42,531 nucleotides of DNA from a bacterium. Lineage in GTDB: Bacteria; Acidobacteriota; HRBIN11; JAKEFK01. Below are positions 23,146 to 30,958 of this stretch, one piece after another. A program made the position numbers and the translations under genes. Location of the stretch: the NCBI GenBank assembly GCA_022616075.1, contig JAKEFK010000038.1, positions 1-42,531 of the forward strand, written 5' to 3'. The notes under the pieces are model-generated. The model made no database searches. It was given only the letters and a program-made list of their open reading frames with translations, and was not told the DNA's origin. How positions within the stretch are numbered: the first letter of the stretch is position 1; every line of letters begins with the position of its first letter.

Positions 23146-25226
23146 TTTGCTCGAACGGCCTCGATTCGAGGGGAAGCAATTTCCACGCGCTGCAAAAACT
23201 TCTTGATGCTTTCGCAATCACCCGCTTTCAAGAAAGCTTCGAGAGATTCTTCCCATTGTTGTTTGCTGGCAAGGATCAGAGCTAGTCCTTTCCAGGCGGC
23301 AGTAGATTTGGGGTTTGCTTGAAGAGCCATTCGAAAATATTTTTCGGCTTCCTGATTGTTTCTGGAAGTGAGTTGAATTGCCGCTGCATCAAGGGCTTCC
23401 TTTTCGTTGAGCTTCCGAAGCGAGGCCAGCTTCTTATAGGTTTGCAATGCCTCCTGGTCCTTTTGCAGCTGAGACTGAAGCCATGCGGCCATGGCGAGTG
23501 CACGCATGTTTTCCGGTTCCTCTTTCAGAATTGCAGAAGCCTGAGACAGAGCTTCGGAATATTGTTTCGTATCCAGGTACGTTTCTGCCAGATGGAATCG
23601 CGTTTCTGTTTGATGGAAGTTGGATTTGAGAGCGCTCTGCATCAGCGTGATTGCTTCGTCATTTTTCCCCTGCTTTCGCAAAACATTCGCGAGAAATTTT
23701 GTCGCAATCACGTTATCAGGCTGTTTTGTCAACACATTTCGAAAGCTCTTTTCTGCCTCTGCCCATTGACTCAATTGCGCAGAGCGCACAGCCGACTCTA
23801 TTTCGATCCAAAGTGCAATTCCATCTTTTGGATCGAACCGCGATACACCGGAGTGCGGAGAGCCTCCCGTCACATAGCCAAGGCTTGCGAGCTTTTCTTG
23901 AGTCTCAGGATCCGGTTGCTGTTGTGTTTGCGAAGGATTTCGCTTCAAATGTTTTTGAAGCTCCGATCGCAGACCGCTCGAAATAGCCGAAGAACTATAA
24001 ATGTTTTTCAATTCTCTTGGATCACGCTCAAGGTCATACAGTTCCGGTTTCGGTGCATCAATCCATTTTTTCTGACTCCACCGCATCGAATGGAGCGGAG
24101 CCCAGCCCATCAAAAGATTTGTATAGTAGCTTTCACTGTAAGCGGGCAGGTTCTTTTTCACTCCCTTGGTCAACGGCAACAGACTTTCGCCGGCAAAACC
24201 GGTCTGCTTGGGCAAACCTGCGAGTTCCACAAGTGTCGGAGCCACATCGACAAGCCGCACCTGGTTCGCGATTCTCTGCGCGGTTAAACCGGGCGCATGG
24301 ATAAGGAACGGTACCTTCAGCGTGGCATCGTACAGGAAAACACCGTGATTGTCTTCGCCATGCTCCCCAAGCGACTCTCCATGATCGGAAAGCAATACGA
24401 TGATTGTAGAGTCCATCAGCTTTTTGTCTTTTAGAAACTGAAGAATCTCACCAACGACTTTGTCTGTGTATGCAATTTCGCCGTCATAAGTTTGCGGATA
24501 ACCGGAAGGGGGATTAAAGCCAAAGTGCGGATCAAAAAAATGCAGAAAAGTGAACCAGGGACCTTTTTGCGACTCGATCCATTTCCTGCCGAGCTTCCAA
24601 ACAGTTTCGGCTCTTCGCTCCACATGCCGGTTGATCTCAGGGTCGTGTCCCTGACCGATTTGATCTTCGTAGTACTGGAATCCCTGATAAATTCCAAAAC
24701 CGGAATCGAGTGAAAAGGAACCGATCACACCGCCCGTGTTGAATCCGTTCTGCTGAAAAATTTCTGCAAGTGTTTTGAAGCTTCCGGCAAGAACAAAGTT
24801 CTCATTGTTGCGAACTCCATGTTGATCAGGGTAAAGCCCGGTAAAAATAGTGGAGTGCGAGGGTAGAGTCAGTGGCACCTGAGAAATTGTGTTTTCGAAC
24901 AGCATCGATTCTGAAGCCAGCGTATCGATGGCCGGCGTCTTTGTTCTGTAACCGTAGCATCCGAGATGATCCGCGCGAAGGGTATCGATGGAGATGAGGA
25001 GTACGTTCGATTTCGCTGCGAAAAGAGGAACGGGGAGTGTGAAGAGCAAAACGAAGCGGGAGACTGTCCAAAAAGTCAGTTGGAGCGCGGACTTCCAGTC
25101 CGCAAAAACATGGTAGCTCGACGAGTTCATTGCGGGCAGGGATGCCTGCGCTCCCACTAACTCGCCGCAATTCTTGACTTTTTGGACAGTCTCGCGGGCG
25201 AGTCGCCCGCACCACTTTGTTTTCAT
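23136..25226 (-). CDS. Sulfatase-like/TPR protein 2, N-terminus carries a MITE-like insertion
   Basis: This 696-residue paralogue shares the layout of the two neighbours: SIDTLRADHLGCYGY, VPLTLPSHSTIFTGLYPDQHG (Thr in the nucleophile place), LLSDHGESLGEHGE, linker EKLASLGYVTGG, then TPR repeats. The start at 25226 overlaps the upstream stop as ATGA and gives MKTK. The natural continuation of the signal peptide, FVLLFTLPVPLFAA, begins only at residue 58. Residues ~5-56 come from repeat A8 and the 134-bp element E1, in frame. Whether export still works is unknown. Residue 33 (ATG at 25128-25130, inside the element) is an alternative start. Confidence 0.8.
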   Translation of the reverse strand: MKTKWCGRLARETVQKVKNCGELVGAQASLPAMNSSSYHVFADWKSALQLTFWTVSRFVLLFTLPVPLFAAKSNVLLISIDTLRADHLGCYGYRTKTPAIDTLASESMLFENTISQVPLTLPSHSTIFTGLYPDQHGVRNNENFVLAGSFKTLAEIFQQNGFNTGGVIGSFSLDSGFGIYQGFQYYEDQIGQGHDPEINRHVERRAETVWKLGRKWIESQKGPWFTFLHFFDPHFGFNPPSGYPQTYDGEIAYTDKVVGEILQFLKDKKLMDSTIIVLLSDHGESLGEHGEDNHGVFLYDATLKVPFLIHAPGLTAQRIANQVRLVDVAPTLVELAGLPKQTGFAGESLLPLTKGVKKNLPAYSESYYTNLLMGWAPLHSMRWSQKKWIDAPKPELYDLERDPRELKNIYSSSAISSGLRSELQKHLKRNPSQTQQQPDPETQEKLASLGYVTGGSPHSGVSRFDPKDGIALWIEIESAVRSAQLSQWAEAEKSFRNVLTKQPDNVIATKFLANVLRKQGKNDEAITLMQSALKSNFHQTETRFHLAETYLDTKQYSEALSQASAILKEEPENMRALAMAAWLQSQLQKDQEALQTYKKLASLRKLNEKEALDAAAIQLTSRNNQEAEKYFRMALQANPKSTAAWKGLALILASKQQWEESLEAFLKAGDCESIKKFLQRVEIASPRIEAVRAKCP
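25060..25193. mobile_element. Family E MITE-like element (copy 1), 134 bp, inside a gene
   Basis: Perfect 19-bp terminal inverted repeats (GAGACTGTCCAAAAAGTCA and its complement) enclose an interior with palindromes GCGGACTTCCAGTCCGC and GCGGGCAGGGATGCCTGC. A copy of identical length lies at 34261-34394 in the same orientation with only a handful of differences. No transposase is encoded. It interrupts the signal peptide of sulfatase-like protein 2 without breaking the frame. Confidence 0.8.
25194..25216. repeat. Family A half-element (copy 8) next to E1
   Basis: GCGGGCGAGTCGCCCGC is followed by the tip CACCACTTTG. The same palindrome follows element E copy 2 (34395-34411), so it either belongs to E or marks a shared target. 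Confidence 0.55.
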
Positions 25227-27181
25227 TGCAGGTCTTTCAGACGACGCGACGCTTGTTCCTTCCAATCCGGAGGAGTGGTTGGCGAATTCTGCACTTCCCG
25301 ATAAAGGGCGATCGCCTCGGACTTTTTCCCTTGCTTCGAATACAGTAGAGCCAGATTCATTTTGGTTTGCGGATCAGAGCCGTCAACCAGCAATGCCGTC
25401 TTCAGTTTGGCCTCACTCGTAGTCAAATCCCCCTGTGTAAACAGACAGGTTGCCACACCGTTGAGGGCTTGAAGATTCTTCGGATCCGATTTTAGAACGA
25501 AGTCGAATTGTTCTCGCGCCGACCCGGCTTTCTCCGTCTGCAAGTAAATGTTCCCCAGATCGATCCGCAAATCGTCGTCTCGTGGATCAATTTTCAAAGC
25601 GGTCAACAGATTTTCAGCGGCGCGATCCAGATTCCCAAGAGCAACATCGGCGTGCGCAAGAAGGATCCACGCATCGGCGTTACTCTGTTCCAGTTTCCGT
25701 AGTATGTCTGCCCAGCGCTTCGCTTCTGTCGCCTCCCCTGTTTTGAGGCAAATCCGCGCCATCCTGTAAAGTGCAAGCGAATTTTTCGAATCCTGTTTAA
25801 GAACTCTGGCTAAAATGCTTTTTGCTTCTTTCAATCGATTCGCTTCAGCGTATTTCTGCGCCAGAAATCCAAGAATCATCGGATTATCCGGATCGTTCTT
25901 TTGCGCCTGCTCCAAAATTGCAACGGATTCCGTGGAATTCGTTTTTTCCAGATCCACTGCCTTTTCTATCTGGTTCCAGACTGCTATCCGATCCTTGGGA
26001 TCGATGGTGGAGGTCTTGTTCGTCGATCCTCCGCTAATGTATCCAAGTGAAGCGAGTTTTTCTGCCATCTCAGGAGAGATAGTAGCGCGGGCGTCTCGCC
26101 TGCGCATGTCCGGAATCTGCGATTGCATTTTTTTTGCAATATCCTTCTTGCTCGCATATAGATTCACTTTCTCACCCGGATCCGAGCGCAAATCGTATAG
26201 CTCCGGTTTTGGCGCCTGAATGAACTTCCATTCATCATTACGAATCGCCAAAAGCCCGCTCCATCCCAGCTCCAGCTGAGGAAACATCGATTCCAGAAAT
26301 GCCGATTGGCCCGCATTTTTCGGCAACAAAACGCCATCTAAATTGGAAGGGGCCTGCACTTTTAGAATGCTGAGAATCGTGGGAAGAAAATCGATTATGC
26401 GAACCTGTCGTTTGATTCTTTCCGCAGTAATTCCAGGACCTTGAATCCAGAAAGGAACCTTCATTGTGCTGTCATACACAAAGATTCGATGGGTCCACTC
26501 GCCATGCTCTCCCAGACTCTCACCGTGATCACCGGCCACTGCAATCACAGGCTGATATTGCTGGAATTTGCGCAGCAAAACGCCGACTTGCCGGTCTACA
26601 AACTCAATTTCGCCGTGGTAACCGTTGTGCAAATAGGGTGCATGCGGATCATAAAAATGGACCCATAAAAAAAACGGGCGTACGATTTTCGTTTGCAGAA
26701 CCGCGTTTACCACCGCATCAGCGCCGCGCTCCGATCGAAAATCCAGTGAGCGATTTTTCTCCCTCGGAAAAAGATCATCGTAAACATCGAATCCCTGGTT
26801 CAACCCGAAACGATGCTCCAGCGGAAATCCACCGACAAATGCGTAAGTGTGATAACCTTTCGCGCGAAGAATCTCTGCGAGAGTGAGCTCTTTCGAATCC
26901 ACAACACCGGCGTTATCGCGAATTCCATGACGAATAGGATATCGTCCGGTCATGAGAGATGTATGGGACGGCAAAGTGAGCGGCGCCGGGCAAATTGCAT
27001 TTTCGAAAAACAGACTTTTCCGCGCAAGGGAGTCCAGATTCGGAGTGCGGATGGTCTGATTTCCGTAGGAACCCAGATGATCCGCCCGCAGTGTATCGAT
27101 TGTAATCAGAAGTAAATCTGGCTTCTCAGCCGCATTCAACAAAACAGGAATGAGGAGTAAAACAAGTGTAAACCGGTACAC
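25223..27181 (-). CDS. Sulfatase-like/TPR protein 3
   Basis: This 652-residue protein is the first gene of the tandem set. It starts at GTG with a clean signal peptide (YRFTLVLLLIPVLLNAAEK). The catalytic domain has TIDTLRADHLGSYGN, APLTLPSHTSLMTGRYPIRHG (Thr nucleophile) and VAGDHGESLGEHGE. The linker EKLASLGYISGG follows, then about seven TPR units. Within the linker, RRRDARAT is encoded by a family A fragment (26081-26105), at a place where the paralogues differ freely. No Shine-Dalgarno is apparent and repeat C2 lies just upstream. Its stop overlaps the next start (ATGA, 25223-25226). Confidence 0.82.
   Translation of the reverse strand: MYRFTLVLLLIPVLLNAAEKPDLLLITIDTLRADHLGSYGNQTIRTPNLDSLARKSLFFENAICPAPLTLPSHTSLMTGRYPIRHGIRDNAGVVDSKELTLAEILRAKGYHTYAFVGGFPLEHRFGLNQGFDVYDDLFPREKNRSLDFRSERGADAVVNAVLQTKIVRPFFLWVHFYDPHAPYLHNGYHGEIEFVDRQVGVLLRKFQQYQPVIAVAGDHGESLGEHGEWTHRIFVYDSTMKVPFWIQGPGITAERIKRQVRIIDFLPTILSILKVQAPSNLDGVLLPKNAGQSAFLESMFPQLELGWSGLLAIRNDEWKFIQAPKPELYDLRSDPGEKVNLYASKKDIAKKMQSQIPDMRRRDARATISPEMAEKLASLGYISGGSTNKTSTIDPKDRIAVWNQIEKAVDLEKTNSTESVAILEQAQKNDPDNPMILGFLAQKYAEANRLKEAKSILARVLKQDSKNSLALYRMARICLKTGEATEAKRWADILRKLEQSNADAWILLAHADVALGNLDRAAENLLTALKIDPRDDDLRIDLGNIYLQTEKAGSAREQFDFVLKSDPKNLQALNGVATCLFTQGDLTTSEAKLKTALLVDGSDPQTKMNLALLYSKQGKKSEAIALYREVQNSPTTPPDWKEQASRRLKDLQ
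26081..26105. repeat. Family A fragment inside sulfatase-like gene 3 (copy 9)
   Basis: AGTAGCGCGGGCGTCTCGCC and the next three bases match intergenic copy 2 (5708 onward) exactly. It is translated in frame on the minus strand in the catalytic-TPR linker. Confidence 0.7.
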
Positions 27182-27198
27182 AAAACAATTTTAACATT

Positions 27199-27266
27199 TT
27201 AAACCGCCAAGGCGCCAAGCTAAGAACCATCAAAAATCCTTGGCGCCTTGGCGTCTTGGCGGTTTA
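27199..27266. repeat. Family C inverted repeat (copy 2)
   Basis: TTAAACCGCCAAGGCGCCAA faces TTGGCGCCTTGGCGTCTTGG and GCGGTTT around a short A-rich loop. It fills the gap between the TonB receptor and the sulfatase-like genes and could stop transcription of the receptor gene. Confidence 0.75.
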
Positions 27267-27269
27267 CTT

Positions 27270-30074
27270 TTACCAGTTCAGTTTGATGCCGAATTGCACC
27301 TGCAACGGATCAAAAACTTCCGACGCCGTTGCAAAACCATCCACAGACTTGCCAACATCATCAGGAGTGACGATTCGATTCACAGAAGCCGGACGGAAGT
27401 TGAAATTTGTACGGTTGAACAAATTAAAGATTTCCCCGATCAACTCCAGCCGGTAGCGTTCGCCAAAATCGATATTTTTCGCAACGCGCAAATCTACCTG
27501 GAAAAAGGATTCGCCACGACCAAAGTTCCTGGGCATATTCCCCGGACGGTCGGGTGGCGGGAATCCAAAAGTATCATTGGGACCCAAATCGGGCCGGTCG
27601 TTACAACAAAAACCATCGCCGTTGTGGTTTTCGTTTATGCGGAAATTGATCGGAATCCCGGACGCAGCACGAATTATCGTACTAACCTGAAATTGCTTTG
27701 GCAGTTCATAGACTCCACCAAAAGAAAATACATGACGTTGATCGTGCGTACCAGGGCCCTTTTCTGCATCCAGGTTCGACTGATCGTTGGGCTCAGAGAT
27801 GCTAAAGAAGTCGCCCGCGTCTTCCTCAACTTTCGAAAGTGTGTAAGAAGTCGTGAACATGAATTTGTTGCTTAAGCGCTTCTGCAAATTCAGTTGAAGG
27901 GCATGATACCAGGAGCCCGCATCGGTAAGCAGTAGTCTGACCCGCCCGTATTGAGGAAAGGGCGGCGTAAAATTCGGATCATCTATGTCCAATGGAGCAT
28001 TCAGATTCCGTTCGCGGGTAAGATTCTGTCCCCGAACAAACACATAGTCAGCGTTGATCACAAAATCCCGTGCAAGTTCTTGCTGGAATCCAATGGATAT
28101 CTGATCTGTAAAAGCCACATCTGCGCTTTCCATTGGCCGGATATCGAACCCGGTGTCTTCAAAAAGGGATGGATCTGGAAGTCCACAGCAGATATCCCTC
28201 AAAACGTCCGGATCTGTTATGGCCTTGACAGCATACTGCGCTCCATCAAAAAGTAGAGCGTTATTGTACACATTATGAAGGATCGGTTTATAGTAACGGC
28301 CATAACCGCCACGCAGGATGGTAGTTCCTTTTCCGCCCCAATCGTACGTAAATCCTAACCTCGGAGAAATATTGTTCGTATCTGTATCTGGAATCTCTCC
28401 GAGAACGATATCCGTACCACCTCCCAGGGGCACCGGTGTCTCGGTACCGTTGAAAGTTTCGATATCGTAACGCAGTCCAAGGTTCAAAGTGAGCCTGTCA
28501 TTAACACGCCAATCATCCTGTACAAAGGCAGAGAATTGATGATTTGTATTCTCATTTCTCGGGTCTCCAACACCGATAAAAAAGTAGGTAGGGTATGTGT
28601 CCGGATTGTCCCGATCAAAAGGTTGATCGGTATTAAAAAAGTAACCCCCACCGAAATATTGTGCGAATATGATGTCGGAATTAATATGGATGTAATCGCC
28701 GCCAAACTTTACAGTATGTTCTCCCTTTTCTGTAGGAAAGACTTTTGTGAAGTTATCCAAAATCTCGATTCGGTTTTCTTCAAAACGCTGAGGACAACAA
28801 TAGTGATGTCCGGTCACGGAGGTTAGATCAGCAAAGCGATATTGAGCCGGACCGGTCCCCTCAACGGTATCTTCACGAAGATGTCTTCCGTATTGAATGA
28901 GGATTTCGTTGTAACTGTCATTCGAAAGAACGGCATTTTCAGAGATCGCAAGTGAATGAGAATTCGCTTCCGTAACAACGCCATCCACATAACTCCCACC
29001 GGCATAGAATCCTGCTTCCGACCGATCCTGAAAGTTGTAACGGAACACCATGGAATGATCTTCGTTGAGTTGATGATCGATTTTTCCTGTAAAAAGACTC
29101 AGATCAATCGGTTTGGGGCGTACACCATCAGGGAATCGGTCGACCGGTGTAACCGATAACGATCCGTCTCTATTTACTTGTTCAAACGCGAAGAAGAAAA
29201 ATGTCTCGTCTCTTTTAATCGGACCGCCTAAGGTAACACCACCTTGTTGTTGATCTACGGGAAAATCCACGCCTCGTTGATCAGCAAAAAAGTCGGCGGC
29301 ATCCAATTCATCCGGCCGGAAGAAAAAGAATCCATTGCCATGAAAATCGTTTGTTCCGGATTTTGAAATCACATTGATTACACCGCCTGTTGCACGGCCG
29401 TATTCAGCAGAAAAACGGTTCGTCAAAATCTGGAATTCCTGGATACCTTCCTGTGTGAAAAGCGTTCGTCCTTCATTTGTATATGAGAAATTGTTTTCGG
29501 CGCCATCAATCGTGTAGTTCACAGCGTCACCACGCTGGCCACCAATCTGGAACTGCCCATAGTTACCAAGCGTCACAGGCTTCACACCGGGTGCGAGCAG
29601 GGATAGTTGAGTGTAATCGCGGCCATTCAAAGGAAGATTCTCTATGCTTTCAGCACTCAAGGTTTCCCCAAGTTGCGACTTCGTTGCATCGATGAGCGGA
29701 GTGACACCTGTAACTTCAACGATCTCACCTGCAGCAGCGAGCCTCAGGTGGAAGTCCTGAATGATTTCTTTGCCGAGTGTCAGCTCAATTCCTTTCCGCA
29801 CTTCCTTCGCAAAACCTGCAATCTCAACCGTCACTGTGTAGGTTCCAGGTGGAAGCAATGCAACGCGAAAGAAGCCGCCGGCCTCAGAAGTTGTTACGCG
29901 TGTGAAGTTAGTGGCTGCGTTTACGGCGGTGATCGTCACCCCGGGAATGGCCGCATCTTTGTCATCATAGACAGTGCCAATGATGTTCGCGGTTGTTTCC
30001 GCAGCATAAACTGTATGGCCAATTAAGAAAAAAAGGAAGGCAAAAAAAACAAGACGCAAGGTGAAATCTTTCAT
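27270..30074 (-). CDS. TonB-dependent receptor with N-terminal carboxypeptidase-regulatory-like domain (Oar-like)
   Basis: This is a 934-residue outer-membrane protein. A signal peptide (LVFFAFLFFLIGHTVYAAE) is followed by a CarboxypepD_reg-like beta-sandwich (IIGTVYDDKDAAIPGVTITAVN, GGFFRVALLPPGTYTVTVE). A plug-like region comes next (SAESIENLPLNGRDYTQLSLLAPGV, GRATGGVINVISKSGTN). The rest is barrel, ending in FGIKLNW with the terminal aromatic residue typical of Bam substrates. The NLPLNGR motif is characteristic of the acidobacterial family, which takes up large or unknown substrates. The start at 30074 has GGAGG about 6-8 nt upstream; the 30 codons before it are rejected. A TATAAT lies about 60 bp upstream. 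Confidence 0.9.
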   Translation of the reverse strand: MKDFTLRLVFFAFLFFLIGHTVYAAETTANIIGTVYDDKDAAIPGVTITAVNAATNFTRVTTSEAGGFFRVALLPPGTYTVTVEIAGFAKEVRKGIELTLGKEIIQDFHLRLAAAGEIVEVTGVTPLIDATKSQLGETLSAESIENLPLNGRDYTQLSLLAPGVKPVTLGNYGQFQIGGQRGDAVNYTIDGAENNFSYTNEGRTLFTQEGIQEFQILTNRFSAEYGRATGGVINVISKSGTNDFHGNGFFFFRPDELDAADFFADQRGVDFPVDQQQGGVTLGGPIKRDETFFFFAFEQVNRDGSLSVTPVDRFPDGVRPKPIDLSLFTGKIDHQLNEDHSMVFRYNFQDRSEAGFYAGGSYVDGVVTEANSHSLAISENAVLSNDSYNEILIQYGRHLREDTVEGTGPAQYRFADLTSVTGHHYCCPQRFEENRIEILDNFTKVFPTEKGEHTVKFGGDYIHINSDIIFAQYFGGGYFFNTDQPFDRDNPDTYPTYFFIGVGDPRNENTNHQFSAFVQDDWRVNDRLTLNLGLRYDIETFNGTETPVPLGGGTDIVLGEIPDTDTNNISPRLGFTYDWGGKGTTILRGGYGRYYKPILHNVYNNALLFDGAQYAVKAITDPDVLRDICCGLPDPSLFEDTGFDIRPMESADVAFTDQISIGFQQELARDFVINADYVFVRGQNLTRERNLNAPLDIDDPNFTPPFPQYGRVRLLLTDAGSWYHALQLNLQKRLSNKFMFTTSYTLSKVEEDAGDFFSISEPNDQSNLDAEKGPGTHDQRHVFSFGGVYELPKQFQVSTIIRAASGIPINFRINENHNGDGFCCNDRPDLGPNDTFGFPPPDRPGNMPRNFGRGESFFQVDLRVAKNIDFGERYRLELIGEIFNLFNRTNFNFRPASVNRIVTPDDVGKSVDGFATASEVFDPLQVQFGIKLNW

Positions 30075-30134
30075 ACAGCCCCTCCATGAGGTCAGTTGAA
30101 ATCTTCTTGTATTTGAGTCTCGTGAAACAATGCC

Positions 30135-30140
30135 ATTATA
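30135..30140 (-). promoter_or_regulatory. -10 element for the TonB receptor gene
   Basis: A perfect TATAAT on the minus strand is seen. Predicted start is near 30128, giving a leader of about 54 nt that ends in the GGAGG. No convincing -35 is visible. It lies 9 bp from the start codon of the divergent phosphatase gene. Confidence 0.4.
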
Positions 30141-30148
30141 CTTCATAG

Positions 30149-30604
30149 ATGAGTTTTGAAACATCCTTCATATGGGTAAAACCCGATATCCTTTCTTTTG
30201 GAGAAAAGCCGGGCAAATGGAGGCCTGTGCATGAAGACCTTGAATTTCTGAAAACTTCAGGGGTCAGATCCATTCTTTCATTAGTTGAGGAAGAACCGCA
30301 GCTTGAAAACTATCACAACGCAGGTTTTGAGGCGCGTCATGTTCCTGTCGATGACTTTCAGGCGCCGACAATGGAGCAGATCGACGACTGCATGCAATAC
30401 ATTGCCTCGCACGGGCCGATTTACGTCCATTGTTATGCAGGATACGGGAGATCGGGAACGATTGTGGCGGCGTGGCTCATACGAAATGGAATGACGGCCA
30501 TCGATGCGATTCGCACGATCCGGGGCTTACGCCCTGGAGCGATCGAAGTAGATGTTCAGTTTGATGCGCTGCTGGAATATGCCGCTACTTGTAACCACAG
30601 ATAA
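30149..30604 (+). CDS. Dual-specificity-type protein phosphatase
   Basis: This is a 151-residue phosphatase. The P-loop is HCYAGYGRSG with nucleophile Cys95 and Arg101 (HCx5R). The general-acid loop is VDDFQAP (Asp68/Asp69). RSILSLVEEEP and RPGAIEVDVQ fit the DSP/PTP fold. It dephosphorylates tyrosine or serine/threonine residues; target unknown. The last codons (CNHR and stop) are read from the tip of repeat B2, so the native C-terminus may have been replaced. Confidence 0.85.
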   Translation: MSFETSFIWVKPDILSFGEKPGKWRPVHEDLEFLKTSGVRSILSLVEEEPQLENYHNAGFEARHVPVDDFQAPTMEQIDDCMQYIASHGPIYVHCYAGYGRSGTIVAAWLIRNGMTAIDAIRTIRGLRPGAIEVDVQFDALLEYAATCNHR

Positions 30605-30665
30605 ACACAGATGAACAACGATAATAAACTTCAAATCTGTGTTTATCTGTGTTCATCTGTGGTTA
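30593..30665. repeat. Family B inverted repeat (copy 2)
   Basis: AACCACAGATAAACACAGAT and its near-perfect inverted copy (ATCTGTGTTTATCTGTG, then TTCATCTGTGGTT) lie around an A-rich centre. It overlaps the end of the phosphatase gene and supplies its stop. Confidence 0.75.
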
Positions 30666-30676
30666 TTATTCCGCTT

Positions 30677-30871
30677 TCAGCCCTGCGCTTCCACCAGATC
30701 CTTTGCGATTGCAAGTTCCACCGGCGAGAAATCCGCCGGGACGTTTCTCTCGAAATTCATCGGCTCCAAAAGGTGAAATAGTTTGTGGCCAAGTACGCGA
30801 ATACGGTCGGAGTGGTTGACACTCGTGGAATGTACGGTTTCTCCCTCTCTGAAAGTTGCTTCAAGGCGTAG
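30677..30871 (-). pseudogene. Probable remnant of a C-terminal coding region
   Basis: An open frame of 64 codons ends at TGA 30677-30679 but begins after an in-frame TAG (30872-30874) with no plausible start. The translation looks protein-like (HSDRIRVLGHKLFHLLEPMN, FERNVPADFSPVELAIAKDL) and ends in EAQG. I do not recognise the family. It sits between repeat B2 and ileS, so a partly deleted gene is the simplest reading. A shorter product from the internal ATG (33 residues) cannot be excluded. The rest of 30605-30958 shows only the B2 repeat and an isolated TTGACA (30889) without a good -10. Confidence 0.35.
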
Positions 30872-30958
30872 CTAGTATATCCATTATTTTGACACGCAAG
30901 CAAGTAAGCTCTGCCTTTGCGTTAAATTCTCTTTGTGCTTACAATTATCAAGCAACTT

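Noticed and set aside
30075-30164. Extension of the TonB receptor by 30 codons
   Set aside because: The ATG at 30074 has GGAGG at proper distance and begins a clean signal peptide.
30605-30958. T-box or other riboswitch before ileS
   Set aside because: No T-box sequence or matching specifier loop could be found; the region holds repeat B2 and a coding remnant.
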